NCBI RefSeq assembly: GCF_014700075.1
Contig: NZ_JACXBU010000003.1
Span: 310,001 to 374,000, forward strand
DNA from: Pseudomonas sp. JM0905a
GTDB taxonomy: Bacteria > Pseudomonadota > Gammaproteobacteria > Pseudomonadales > Pseudomonadaceae
Length of the DNA stretch: 64,000 nt
Direction of reading: 5' to 3'
The notes under the pieces: generated by a model
Seen by the model: the letters and a program-made list of their open reading frames with translations, nothing else
What the model was told of the DNA's origin: nothing
The model's database searches: none
Program-made: the position numbers and the translations under genes
Part shown: positions 1-8,925 of the stretch, one piece after another
How the letters are laid out: the number at the start of each line of letters is the position of its first letter
Numbering within the stretch: the first letter of the stretch is position 1

Positions 1-324
1 TGTTAGTAGCTCTTGCTTATCTTGTGCAAGCTTGGCCGACGTTATAAATATGAAATCGTCGAAGTCTTCCTTCATTAGGGCGGCAGTTTCGGCGATCTTG
101 TGCAGGTCCTGAATAGTTAAGTTTCGTCTGTGCTTTGCTTCAATGGCGACTCTGCGTGGCTTTCCGTCTTTATCGTTAAGAGTGGCGCTAAAGTCATAGC
201 GAGAGTTGAGATTTCCAGGCTTTATTTCTCCAAATGCAGTCAAGTCGCCCTGTTCCTTGAGAAAACTGAGCGCTAGCTCTTCGAACTTTTTTGGCGATAT
301 GTCGTATATATCAATTTCGTTCAT
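1..324 (-). CDS. Restriction endonuclease-like protein, N-terminal part (cut by window edge)
   Basis: An open frame of 108 codons runs from an ATG at 322-324 off the left edge. Residues about 43-60 read YDF ... RRVAIEAKHRR, the D ... ExK core of the PD-(D/E)XK nuclease fold in Mrr-like and type IV restriction endonucleases. A helix rich in E and K precedes it and a beta strand (DDFIFITSAK) follows, as expected for this fold. Base composition is more AT-rich than the rest of the window, consistent with transfer. The C-terminal half, which would show whether a DNA-recognition or effector domain is fused, is missing. The family assignment is by motif only. Confidence 0.6.
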   Translation of the reverse strand, partial: MNEIDIYDISPKKFEELALSFLKEQGDLTAFGEIKPGNLNSRYDFSATLNDKDGKPRRVAIEAKHRRNLTIQDLHKIAETAALMKEDFDDFIFITSAKLAQDKQELLT

Positions 325-636
325 GTTGGCTCGATGCTGGATAATTTTGGTTTAGGTATGGTTATAAATTTGCGTCAGATAGCGTGTAATGCGCACCATC
401 TGACAGGCAACATGAGTTGTAAAGTTCGCAGGAGTAATCTGGAGTGAGGTTGGTGCGGATTGGTTGACGAGTTTTGTACACCATTCCTGCAGTTCCCTTG
501 GCTCATGGTGTTTTGGCTCGGGTGAGGCTAACGCGTGTGAAGTCTGGTATCAATCCCCGCCGCTAAGTCCATCATTCTTGATCGGCAGTTGTCGTTTCAC
601 ATGAGCCGTATTGAGCAACAGCCGGTGTCGAAGACA
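325..636. other. Intergenic stretch upstream of the endonuclease
   Basis: This 312-nt stretch lies between the 5' end of the endonuclease gene and the 3' end of the phosphatase gene. I see no convincing ORF, RNA gene or strong hairpin. It must hold the promoter of the minus-strand endonuclease; no clear -35/-10 pair stands out. Confidence 0.5.
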
Positions 637-1443
637 TCATGTGATGAACAGCTTGTCCCAATTCCTTTGGCAAAGCTCTTGGCAGGCTCGTGGGGCTCCA
701 CCGAAACACCTCAGTGAAGCTTCAGCTAGATGCTCCTTCGATCTATAGCTGATGGGGTCACCACGCTGATCGAGCAGTACGCCCCCCGCTCCGATTAGAA
801 GTGCATGACCAGCAGCGATGTCATGCGCAGAAACTGGGACTACGGCGATGCCGGCCACGGCGTCTCCGGCAGCCACGCGAGCAAGCCGATAGGCAATGCT
901 TGGCATGGGGACGAAGTTCGCGGGGGCACAAAGCTCGGCATTCAGCTCAGGTTTGCCGGCGGCGGCAGTGCTCACCAGCACAACGCTACCCGGCTCAAGC
1001 TCCAATCGATCGAGCCGAGTCTGGAGGAGCAGACTGTTGCGCTGGATGCCGCCTAAGCCATTTGCCCAGGAAATGCAGTCTGAGCCTCGGTCGTCCGTTA
1101 CGGGTGCGTACACGACTCCCAGTATCGGAACCGCATTGCGCAAGAGACCAACCGACACTGCTGAACCTCGGCGCCCCTGCAGAAAATCGTACGTTCCGTC
1201 ATTGGGGTCGACCACCCAACAGAACTCATTTCCGGTGAGCCTGCTCCCAGTCTCTTCACCCCAGAAGTCGCAGTCCAGGAGAGCCAGCAACTCTCGGCGC
1301 AGCACCTCCTCAATCTCGACATCAACCTCAGCTTTGTCGCCTTCACCTCTCGGGCCTTGGGGGCGATCCCACTCTGCGGCCAATAGGTTGCCGGCATTGA
1401 GTACCTGCTCGATTACGTCGTCTAGCAAGTCCACACAATTCAT
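637..1443 (-). CDS. Inositol monophosphatase / CysQ-like phosphatase
   Basis: A metal-dependent phosphatase of the IMPase/FBPase/CysQ superfamily. Seen (numbered from the GTG at 1458): KxxxD around 42-46, WGEE around 67-69, the metal-binding signature DPNDGT at 84-89, and a late Asp (SAHDIAAG, D213). Length (about 270 aa) fits the family. CysQ dephosphorylates 3'-phosphoadenosine 5'-phosphate, but the sequence does not settle the substrate. Two starts are possible: GTG at 1458 or ATG at 1443; I use the ATG. It is the gene after the helicase on the same strand, 131 nt apart. In a mobile island a nucleotide-signal or sulfonucleotide phosphatase role is plausible but inferred. Confidence 0.75.
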   Translation of the reverse strand: MNCVDLLDDVIEQVLNAGNLLAAEWDRPQGPRGEGDKAEVDVEIEEVLRRELLALLDCDFWGEETGSRLTGNEFCWVVDPNDGTYDFLQGRRGSAVSVGLLRNAVPILGVVYAPVTDDRGSDCISWANGLGGIQRNSLLLQTRLDRLELEPGSVVLVSTAAAGKPELNAELCAPANFVPMPSIAYRLARVAAGDAVAGIAVVPVSAHDIAAGHALLIGAGGVLLDQRGDPISYRSKEHLAEASLRCFGGAPRACQELCQRNWDKLFIT

Positions 1444-1574
1444 AGCTATCTCGTTCACAAGGCAGTGTTCGTCATGCTTCTGCCTTTTCGCGCAGGTTCT
1501 CGATCAAGGCGAAGATCCGTCAACCAGGAACTGAGATTAGATCTGAATCCACGCTCCTACGTCGGAGAATGGAA

Positions 1575-4355
1575 TTACATGGTCCGATTCTGTTGCGACG
1601 GTCTCTTAGCGTTCACATGGTTGCCGGGTACGCCGACATTCTCTGTCCAGTTGCAGGCAGGGTGATTCGAGCAGCCGTAAAAGTCGCCGTATCGACCTGT
1701 CTTCAGTTTCCGGAAACCCTCGCCACACTTGGGGCATGAATCTGTCGCGATGGGGGCGCCATCGGTCCCCACGATGACTATCTGCCTCCGTTTCTGCAGC
1801 TCAACCAGAAAACGAGAAGGCCGTTGGGCCAACGTGAAGATGAAAATGCCGCGGCGAGCTCGGGTTAGGGCGACGTAGAACAGGCGGCGCTCTTCGGCAA
1901 AGGGGTACACCTCTGGATCCGGCATGGCGATCTGCAGAATGGGGTCGTCCTCAATTTCACTGGGGAAGCCTCGGCGGCCCTTGATGACGTTTAGCAGCAG
2001 CACATAGTCAGCTTCAGTGCCCTTGCTGCTGTGCACCGTGGTGAAGGTGAGGTCGATGCCAGGACCGCAGATCCTATTTAACTGTCCCCAGTTCGCCGGC
2101 CGATCGGAGCGGTACCGGCCCATGAGCATGACGGTGGGTTTCCGGGGCGAGTCCCAAACGGCCTGTAGCTTTTTGGCCAATCGCGTCAGCATGCGCTCGA
2201 CCATCTGGGTCATTTCCTCATGGGTGCCAGCGGCAAAGCACTGGATCGCGTTGCCAGTCACGGTGGAGGTCGTGCTCACCTCCTTGGGTAGTTGATCCGG
2301 ATTCTGCTGGACGAAATCGCTGGAGACGCGGCAGATCTGCTCCGGGCAGCGAAAGGTGCGAGTCAATTGGAGGACGGTACCGCTGCCATAGAAACTCTTG
2401 AAGCGGCGCATGACGCCACTGTCGGCGCCGGCGAACCGGTTGATGCTTTGCCAGTCGTCGCCAACGACACAGAGGAAGGTGCCAGGCGTGGTTGTAATCG
2501 CGCGGAGCAGGCGAGCACGAGCGACGGACGAGTCTTGATACTCGTCCGCAATGACCAACTTGTACGGTGAGCGGTAGCGGCTGGACTCGGCTTGCTCGAT
2601 GGCCATGTTGATCATGTCATCGAAGTCGACGGTGTTGGTCGCGGCAAGGTCTTCCTGCCACCGTCGCAGTACTTCCGCGTAGAGACTGACGATCAGCGGA
2701 CCCCGGAGCGGATCGGTCCTGCTGGCGCGGGCAGTGAGCTCGCCAACGTCCAGTTGATTACCCTTCGCGTGCGTCATCAGATTCCGAAGGATCTTCGCCA
2801 GGGCCTCGTTATCGAGCGGAGGGCGGCCCGGCGGCATGCGATCGGGGTCTGGATTCAGCTTGATTCCTCGGCTCACCAACGCTTGCTCCAGAGCTTTCAA
2901 ACCCTCGCCGGTGCGGAGGGTGTAGCTGGTGGTCTCCACCAGCTGGGTCTGGTGTTCCTGGTGCAGGGCTCGCTTCCAGGCGACGCCAGCGGCGTAGTCC
3001 TTGAAGTGCGGTGGCGGGTTGCCGGCCGCGTCCAGGGCGAAGTGTTCGTGGTAGAGGTCGATCTCGGGGTAGTAAAAGTCCGGGTGGTACTGGCTGTGCT
3101 GCGCGTCGGCAGTGTCGACCTTGTAGCGGACCTCGTACTGGTAGTTCACGCCGTTGATGAATAGCCAGTCGGCGATCAACTGCTCCTCGCGGCTTTTCAC
3201 CGTCTCACCGCGGCAAGTAACAAAGACGTCAGTGCTGCTGACTGGGTCCGAGCAGTTACTGGACATATTACCCAGTGGCTCAGCAAACACGGTGCGCACC
3301 AGCATCAGCGTCATCCCGAACGCTTTGTCCTTCTCGGCTAACTCCTTCATCAGTGCGACTACCTTGGCGACGTCCTGACCACCTTCGAGCCAGGCTGCTG
3401 GGCGAGGCTTGGCGCCGGCCGCTTCTCCGATGACAGAAAGCCCGAAGCTGTGAAAGGTCCTGCAGGCCACCTGGTCGGCGTTGGCGAGGTTCACCAAGCG
3501 CTTGTCGACGCGCTCCTGGAGTTCGGTCGCGGCGTCGGTGTTGAAGGCCAGCATGAGGATCTCCTCCGGCCGCACGATTCCCATGGTGATGGCGTAGGCA
3601 GCTTTGGCGACCATTGTGGCGGTCTTGCCCGATCCTGCAGCCGCAACAACCAGCAGCTTCGAATCGAAGCAGATGACTGCTCGGCGTTGCTCCTGGGTGA
3701 GGGGTGTCGCTTCGAGAGTCTCGAAGAGCGGCAGATCGACGTGTTCGCGGAATCTCTGCTCGTTCCGGCGCTCAAGGGTTGTTGATATCCAGCGCTCAGG
3801 TGGCTCAGGAAGGGTGCGGAGAATGTCTGGATGGGCCGCCAGCGCCTGCGCAAGTGCAGGGTGCCTGGCGAAGCTGTCGTAAGTAACACCGCAACTTAGT
3901 TTCGGCGTGGGTCGCGTCTTATAGAGTTGATGCGCCAGCCAGGATGGGTGCCACTGCGTAGGAAGATCTTTTTCGACTCTGCCTGACCAGAGAAGAAACC
4001 GCAGACAGGCCTCATTGCTGGTCTCTGCAACGCGCTTTAGGTGCGCCGCAGTGAATGCGGCCTGCCAACGGTCGCCTTCCTTCTTGTCCACGCCACCTAG
4101 GCGAATCTCAACTCCTTCCAGTGGCGTGATCACTATTGCCGCCCAGACCAACCCCGGCAACGTCTCCAAGGTCCCGATGGCGGGCAGCGGCCAGACGTGC
4201 TTCTTCCCCTTCAGCGACAGCGTGACTTCGTCGTCAGTGAAGTAGAGGGTGAAGTTTGGCGACAGGGTGCAGCGGGCACCCCAGGTGGTGTTCTTCAGAA
4301 TCAAGGCCGAGCCCCAGAAACGCGGAGTTTGGAGAGTATGGCATTGCGCCGCCAC
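1575..4355 (-). CDS. HelD/UvrD-type SF1 helicase with inserted nuclease-like segment and C-terminal zinc ribbon
   Basis: A 926-aa protein. Residues 1-200 resemble the N-terminal region of DNA helicase IV. Walker A (AAAGSGKT) is at 238-245, motif II (IADEYQ) at 602-607, GDDWQS at 632-637, and motif VI (VALTRARR) at 828-835. Between motor halves, about 385-475, lies E ... PDFYYP ... YHEHF ... WKR ... VETTS, a PD-(D/E)XK-like insertion found in some UvrD-like proteins. The tail (874-901) has CPKC ... C ... C, a topoisomerase-type zinc ribbon absent from E. coli HelD (684 aa). The start is GTG; no ATG precedes the conserved region. It is divergent from a small ORF at 4400. A nuclease-helicase acting on foreign or damaged DNA is inferred. 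Confidence 0.8.
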   Translation of the reverse strand: MAAQCHTLQTPRFWGSALILKNTTWGARCTLSPNFTLYFTDDEVTLSLKGKKHVWPLPAIGTLETLPGLVWAAIVITPLEGVEIRLGGVDKKEGDRWQAAFTAAHLKRVAETSNEACLRFLLWSGRVEKDLPTQWHPSWLAHQLYKTRPTPKLSCGVTYDSFARHPALAQALAAHPDILRTLPEPPERWISTTLERRNEQRFREHVDLPLFETLEATPLTQEQRRAVICFDSKLLVVAAAGSGKTATMVAKAAYAITMGIVRPEEILMLAFNTDAATELQERVDKRLVNLANADQVACRTFHSFGLSVIGEAAGAKPRPAAWLEGGQDVAKVVALMKELAEKDKAFGMTLMLVRTVFAEPLGNMSSNCSDPVSSTDVFVTCRGETVKSREEQLIADWLFINGVNYQYEVRYKVDTADAQHSQYHPDFYYPEIDLYHEHFALDAAGNPPPHFKDYAAGVAWKRALHQEHQTQLVETTSYTLRTGEGLKALEQALVSRGIKLNPDPDRMPPGRPPLDNEALAKILRNLMTHAKGNQLDVGELTARASRTDPLRGPLIVSLYAEVLRRWQEDLAATNTVDFDDMINMAIEQAESSRYRSPYKLVIADEYQDSSVARARLLRAITTTPGTFLCVVGDDWQSINRFAGADSGVMRRFKSFYGSGTVLQLTRTFRCPEQICRVSSDFVQQNPDQLPKEVSTTSTVTGNAIQCFAAGTHEEMTQMVERMLTRLAKKLQAVWDSPRKPTVMLMGRYRSDRPANWGQLNRICGPGIDLTFTTVHSSKGTEADYVLLLNVIKGRRGFPSEIEDDPILQIAMPDPEVYPFAEERRLFYVALTRARRGIFIFTLAQRPSRFLVELQKRRQIVIVGTDGAPIATDSCPKCGEGFRKLKTGRYGDFYGCSNHPACNWTENVGVPGNHVNAKRPSQQNRTM

Positions 4356-4399
4356 CCGGCGCCTGCTGCTCTGGTAGCCACCTCCATGGCCACCTGTTC

Positions 4400-4612
4400 A
4401 TGTCGTGGAAGGCGGAGGATGAGTCTGAGGGTCATCCCTTCGACGAGTCGGATAGCGACAATGAGCAATCGATTCTTGAATATCTGCATGACCTGACGTT
4501 CTGCCGCTACGTCGGTTCGGCCACGACACCAGCGAAGTTCATGAAGGACGTTCGCAAGGCCTTTTACTTCCGCCCCGCGCATGTCTGGTTCAAGCAGCGA
4601 AAGATTGCGTGA
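4400..4612 (+). CDS. Small acidic hypothetical protein
   Basis: A 70-aa frame from ATG 4400, divergent from the helicase gene. The N-terminal half is acidic (many D/E, SDSDNEQS), while the C-terminal half is basic and aromatic (RKAFYFRPAHVWFKQRK). I do not recognise the family. Support for it being real: protein-like composition, no overlap with the helicase start, and a perfect hairpin just after its stop that could end transcription. Against: no Shine-Dalgarno and short length. An upstream start at 4256 in the same frame would overlap the helicase and is unlikely. It is the only plus-strand gene of the island part seen here. Confidence 0.4.
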   Translation: MSWKAEDESEGHPFDESDSDNEQSILEYLHDLTFCRYVGSATTPAKFMKDVRKAFYFRPAHVWFKQRKIA

Positions 4613-4649
4613 GTTGAGCTGAACCGGCCTTCTATTGGCCTGGGCCGAA

Positions 4650-4680
4650 TGCAGTCATGGACACTGTGACCATGACTGCA
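4650..4680. terminator. Perfect hairpin between convergent genes
   Basis: TGCAGTCATGG (4650-4660) pairs perfectly with CCATGACTGCA (4670-4680) around a 9-nt loop. It sits between the small plus-strand ORF (ends 4612) and the protease gene (minus strand, ends 4703). There is no T-tract, so it may be a bidirectional terminator or a protein-binding palindrome. Confidence 0.5.
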
Positions 4681-4702
4681 CCGTGCTACGCCGAGGGCAG
4701 AA

Positions 4703-7198
4703 TCAGACGTGGACGACAGCTTCAGCTGCAATCACGTTTTCGACTGCGGCATACAGATCCACATCGGTCTGTTTCGTCTTGATCGAGACCACAAGGCTGT
4801 ACCTCGCGGTGTCGTTGTACTTCTCCTGCTTCACCAGGGTTTTCCACCATCCGAGGGTGGGGTAAATACCGATCATGCCACGGCCAGCCAGCTCGGCTGC
4901 TGTACCTTTCCAGATGTCGGAGTGGATCGAGCCGCGGTGTCTGACTTGAGGCCCCAGCAACCAATTCGGATCTGAGCCGCCGCCTTGGTAGACGCCGTCT
5001 TCCTCGTCTCGGGCTCGCTTGTTGATGCGCTGGCGGAAGGCGTCCGTATCTTCGTTGGGACGACGCACGTCGAAGCGCAGGCCATGCGATTCGTACCGGT
5101 AGCGGCCGCTGATGCCGCGCTCGGCCACGCCAGGGTTTGGCTGCACGAAGTACGAGAGCGTCACTCGCATCTCGACGTCCACGTTGCCCAGGGCGAGAAG
5201 TTCCTCCTGGGGCCATGGCAAGTCGTGGAGGTGCATATCGCGAGCAGTAGCGGGTTTGCTCCCCTGCTTCATGAACGGCTGCAGGGTGTCTTCCGCGATC
5301 AGCGTCAAGGAGTCTCCGGCACTCCACAGGGCCCGTCCAAGATCTGGCACGCCAAATCCGCAATGTTTGACCAGGTTCTCGTACGCCCTTTTGCCTTCGC
5401 CTGCCAGGAAGTCCTGCCGCATCTGCTCGGGCCATTCAGCGGAGTGGACAATAAGGGCGCGTACGGTCTCAGGCCAGAAGCCTGGGTAGTTCGCGCGCAC
5501 CTGAGCTGCCATGCGGGCTGCCAGTGCAGAAGCTGCGCTGGTTGCCCTGGTCGTGGCGAACAGTCGCTGCTCCGGCAAGTGAGAGGTCGTCAGCAAGGAC
5601 AACGATGGTTCGCAATAGGCCGCCTGGCTGTCGGTCGCGAGGTTTCCGCCTTCGAAAACTACGTCGGGTTTGAGGGGCCAGGCTGGCTTGGTCCACGTGC
5701 CTGATGTGGTGCTGAACGGGCTCAGGCTGTGGGCTGCCGCGATTGGCTTCAGAGCGGCGTTGGGTGGGTCGATCGTGACCTTCGCGGTATACGCGCCCAC
5801 ACATAGAGCATTCCACGCCTGAGCCGGGTCATTGATACCGTCGTTGGTGGTGTTGGCTGGATAGTGCAGGGCGTTATTCGTGTCAGCATTACCCGCTGAC
5901 ACGACGATCAAACGTTGGTTTTCCCGCTCGCCCAGAACATCGAACGCAAGCTCATCGACCGCTGCGGACCAGGCGGAGGGACGGCCACGATCGCGATCAT
6001 CAAGGCTGGTAACAGCCATGCTGAACACGCGCTGGACATCCGGTTGGGCGAACTCAGGAAGGGCAATCGCTGACATCGTGAGGGCGCCATAGGGTTCTTT
6101 CTTGTCCCACTGCGCGGCAGGAAGCAGCTTCACCGACTCGAGTCGGTGCCTTAGAACTACCGGAGCCGTGCTAACGAGGGGGTCAAATAGGTCACCGTAG
6201 AGCGCAACACCCGCTAGCTCCGTGCCATGGCCAATGTTGTCCTGGGGGCCCCAATTATCGTCGACCGTGTGCAGATCAGCGGCACCAACATGCGGGGTCA
6301 GCAGTGGATGCCCGTGGTTTACCCCGGTATCCAGCAGGCAGACGCGGACGGCTCTGTCATCCGCAGGTGAGACCCGAGAAAGCAACTCATCGACCCATTG
6401 CTGCTGTTCGACAGGGGGCATGGCATCGAAGAACTCTGCGGTGTCCTTGGCTCGGCGGATCTCCGCAACTTCATTGAGCAACAAGAGGTTGTTGGTGATC
6501 GACGCGCGGGACGCACGGACATTGAGGACGGTGCGCTCGGGGAAGTTGAGCTTCTTGTCCGAGATCTCGAATCCGCACATTGCTGCAATCGAGCGGAAAC
6601 GTTCGAAGACATGCTCGCGGTTTTCCCGGACGGGAAGCCAGAACTCCCACCAGATGACTTCGTTTTCGTCTGCAGGCAGCACCAAAGGATCGTCGGTCCA
6701 GAGCGCACTGAATGCTGCAACGCGGATTTGCTGTACGGGGTTAAGTAGGGGGGCGTTTCGAGGTTTGCCCGATTTCGTATCTGTCTCGAGATACGCCTGA
6801 ACCAGGCTTTCGAAGGCCGTCAGCTTCCCGTCGGGTACATACACGGTTGCCAGCTCGGTTTCGGTCTCTGGCACATACCGTACGTTCAGGAGTTCGATCT
6901 TCTGGGGGCCTCGGGCGAGGCCTTCAAACGCAAGGGCGAAACCGGGTTCGCTTTGGAACTCAATCTGTAGACCTAACCCACCGCCTTCTTCTCGGGCCTG
7001 GCGCTGAAGCTGCACCGCTTCGGCCATTCTTCGGCCAACGACTTCGAGTTGGTTAAGTAGGCTTGCCCCATGTGCCCCGCGGGCTCGCGGTGGGTACTGA
7101 GGCTCTCGGGTGGCGGAGGCTGTGGATTGGAACCGTTCTGCTTGTCCCTTTCCCTGGAGGTAGAAGTGTGGCCGTTGTCCTTCGATCGGTTCCGTCAT
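4703..7198 (-). CDS. ietS: IetS: subtilisin-like (S8) serine protease of the IetAS module
   Basis: An 831-aa protein with a 280-residue N-terminal region, then a subtilase domain: catalytic Asp290 (LLDTG), His324 (GHGTELAG), oxyanion Asn437 (SAGN), and Ser554 in ATSAAS, where the usual GTS glycine is alanine. There is no signal peptide, so it is expected in the cytoplasm. It lies 16 nt after an AAA ATPase gene on the same strand. Known: this ATPase/subtilase pair is IetA/IetS of Agrobacterium pTiC58, where IetS is the toxin and IetA the antitoxin in a plasmid stability system, and IetAS has been reported as an anti-phage system. Assignment rests on architecture and gene order. Confidence 0.85.
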   Translation of the reverse strand: MTEPIEGQRPHFYLQGKGQAERFQSTASATREPQYPPRARGAHGASLLNQLEVVGRRMAEAVQLQRQAREEGGGLGLQIEFQSEPGFALAFEGLARGPQKIELLNVRYVPETETELATVYVPDGKLTAFESLVQAYLETDTKSGKPRNAPLLNPVQQIRVAAFSALWTDDPLVLPADENEVIWWEFWLPVRENREHVFERFRSIAAMCGFEISDKKLNFPERTVLNVRASRASITNNLLLLNEVAEIRRAKDTAEFFDAMPPVEQQQWVDELLSRVSPADDRAVRVCLLDTGVNHGHPLLTPHVGAADLHTVDDNWGPQDNIGHGTELAGVALYGDLFDPLVSTAPVVLRHRLESVKLLPAAQWDKKEPYGALTMSAIALPEFAQPDVQRVFSMAVTSLDDRDRGRPSAWSAAVDELAFDVLGERENQRLIVVSAGNADTNNALHYPANTTNDGINDPAQAWNALCVGAYTAKVTIDPPNAALKPIAAAHSLSPFSTTSGTWTKPAWPLKPDVVFEGGNLATDSQAAYCEPSLSLLTTSHLPEQRLFATTRATSAASALAARMAAQVRANYPGFWPETVRALIVHSAEWPEQMRQDFLAGEGKRAYENLVKHCGFGVPDLGRALWSAGDSLTLIAEDTLQPFMKQGSKPATARDMHLHDLPWPQEELLALGNVDVEMRVTLSYFVQPNPGVAERGISGRYRYESHGLRFDVRRPNEDTDAFRQRINKRARDEEDGVYQGGGSDPNWLLGPQVRHRGSIHSDIWKGTAAELAGRGMIGIYPTLGWWKTLVKQEKYNDTARYSLVVSIKTKQTDVDLYAAVENVIAAEAVVHV

Positions 7199-7214
7199 CG
7201 AGATGCTCTAATGC

Positions 7215-8198
7215 TTAGGAGCGCTGTCTCCCGTGGAAAGCCTTTCGCTCCTCAAGGTGCTTTTCCACGTCCTTGATAGCGACCTCGGCTCGGTCATGAA
7301 TGATCGCGTCCTTGATCGCATCGTCTGCTGCCCTTGCCAATTCTGCGTAGCTGAGACCCTCTGCAACCTCGCAGAGCTTGTCCCAACTGCGAATCGACTT
7401 CGAGAAATTCGCGAGTCGATTCTTCAGCACAGCCTTGGTCTGGTCCGAATTGGGCAGTCCGTATTCGATAACATCATCGAAGCGGCGGAACAAGGCGTAG
7501 TCGAGAATTTCAGGGTGGTTCGTGGCCGCGATGATCAGGCTGTTGGACTGATCCTGTTCGATCATCTGCAGGAAGCTATTCAAGACGCGGCGGATCTCGC
7601 CCACATCATTGGCCAAGCCGCGCTGTGAACCGATTGCATCGAACTCGTCGAAGAAGTAGATGCCACGTGTATCGCGAATAGCATCGAAGATCTGGCGCAG
7701 CTTGGCGGCCGTCTCACCCATGAATTTGGTGATGAGGCTGTCGAGGCGAACCACGTACAGTGGGATTCCAAGCTCCCCAGCGAGCGCCGAGGCGGTCATG
7801 GTCTTGCCGGTACCGGGCGGGCCTACCAGGAGCAGTTTGCGACGGGGGGAGAGGCCGTGTGCGCGGATCTTTTCGAAGTTGCGTTGCTCATTGATGATCC
7901 GGTTCAGGCGATTGTGGGTGGCCTCATCCAAGATCATTTCCGCAAATCGAGTGCGTGGTAAGACAGCGCTCAGCAGGTTGCCCAGCTCACCCCGAGGCTG
8001 ACCTATCGGAACTGGAGAGCTCGACGGCAGGCGGTTCTTCTTGGCCGAGTCGATGAGGGCCCGCAGATCATCTGCAAGCTTACCGTGCCCCTGTTTTGCC
8101 TCATGTGCCGCCAACTGCATGGCAACGGCAAGGAAATGGGTGTCATCTCCCTTGATGTGCGAGCGCAGAAGCGCTTTTAGATGTTCGCCACTAGCCAT
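7215..8198 (-). CDS. ietA: IetA: AAA-family ATPase of the IetAS module
   Basis: A 327-aa AAA+ ATPase. Residues 1-55 form a helical N-terminal region, Walker A (GPPGTGKT) is at 126-133, Walker B (YFFDEFD) has D184/E185, sensor-1 Asn227 lies in AATNHPE, and arginine-finger candidates R238/R239 are in ALFRRFD. I start it at the ATG at 8196-8198, which has GGTGAGG 7-8 nt upstream; the open frame extends to 8390 but that part has no family features. It precedes and is probably co-transcribed with the S8 protease (16-nt gap). In IetAS the ATPase is the antitoxin or regulator of the protease; specificity here is unknown. Confidence 0.85.
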   Translation of the reverse strand: MASGEHLKALLRSHIKGDDTHFLAVAMQLAAHEAKQGHGKLADDLRALIDSAKKNRLPSSSPVPIGQPRGELGNLLSAVLPRTRFAEMILDEATHNRLNRIINEQRNFEKIRAHGLSPRRKLLLVGPPGTGKTMTASALAGELGIPLYVVRLDSLITKFMGETAAKLRQIFDAIRDTRGIYFFDEFDAIGSQRGLANDVGEIRRVLNSFLQMIEQDQSNSLIIAATNHPEILDYALFRRFDDVIEYGLPNSDQTKAVLKNRLANFSKSIRSWDKLCEVAEGLSYAELARAADDAIKDAIIHDRAEVAIKDVEKHLEERKAFHGRQRS

Positions 8199-8281
8199 AG
8201 TGTTCAACCTCACCGTGCGGGTAGTGTAATCGTTAAGACTTGATTTGACCGTGAACGCGTGAACGCCCCTGGCAGTAGAGG

Positions 8282-8905
8282 TCAACTGCCAGCGTTGGAC
8301 CTGCCCAGTTCGTTTCGAGTTGCCGCTTTGCCGATTGAGACAGCCATCCAACTGGGCAGGCTTGCGCGGACCGATGCGAGGGTGTCCCACTCATCCCTTG
8401 GGAGTCGCTGGTAAAGCGCCGACGTTGCGGCGTCTACATGGTCTCGCCCCATCCATGCCAATGCCCTGATTGCATCACCGGCTCGGGATGAACCTAGGGC
8501 CAACATCCAGTACGGCGCATGCTGGAGAGCCACTGTCGCGTCTCCGATCTGTAGCTGCCTGCTACGGCCAGTGGTGAGAAACACGCCTTCACGAGGCGAG
8601 TTCTGCGTCAGGCCAAGCGACTTGGCAGCTCGAGCACCGTTTACCGCAATCCTCTGCTTCCCTTGGGCTGCCAGCGATTCCGCGACCCGTTCAAGGGACG
8701 GCGCCCGTGTTTGATTGTTTGTTTGCACGGGTGAGACGTAGAGCCCGCGGCCAATCCGAATCAGGTGCCCTGCCTTCGCGAGACGGGAGAACGCCTGGTC
8801 GACGGCATATCGACTGCCCAGATGCAGAAATTCCTTAGGCGCCAGAACGACGCCTTCTGCCAGAGAACGGCAGCGTTCCAATATCGCCTGCGGGATGGAG
8901 GGCAT
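8282..8905 (-). CDS. AbiEi / DUF6088-like antitoxin-type regulator, no adjacent toxin
   Basis: A 207-aa protein with an N-terminal winged-helix (SRYAVDQAFSRLAKAG ... RIGRGLYV, about 30-58), then the AbiEi-type domain (SLAAQGKQRIAVNGARAAKSLGL; FLTTGRSRQLQIG). This fits DUF6088 and AbiEi antitoxins of type IV toxin-antitoxin systems, which bind their own promoter. Normally a nucleotidyltransferase toxin (AbiEii) gene follows immediately; here the next gene on the strand, 83 nt on, is ietA. A perfect 10-bp inverted repeat lies 20 nt upstream. It may regulate the IetAS operon or be an orphan antitoxin; both are inferences. Confidence 0.7.
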   Translation of the reverse strand: MPSIPQAILERCRSLAEGVVLAPKEFLHLGSRYAVDQAFSRLAKAGHLIRIGRGLYVSPVQTNNQTRAPSLERVAESLAAQGKQRIAVNGARAAKSLGLTQNSPREGVFLTTGRSRQLQIGDATVALQHAPYWMLALGSSRAGDAIRALAWMGRDHVDAATSALYQRLPRDEWDTLASVRASLPSWMAVSIGKAATRNELGRSNAGS

Positions 8906-8925
8906 ATGAGGGCTCTGTAAGATAT

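Noticed and set aside
896-1534. Open frames on the plus strand over the phosphatase gene
   Set aside because: They overlap a gene with complete IMPase motifs and have Ser/Arg-rich shadow composition.
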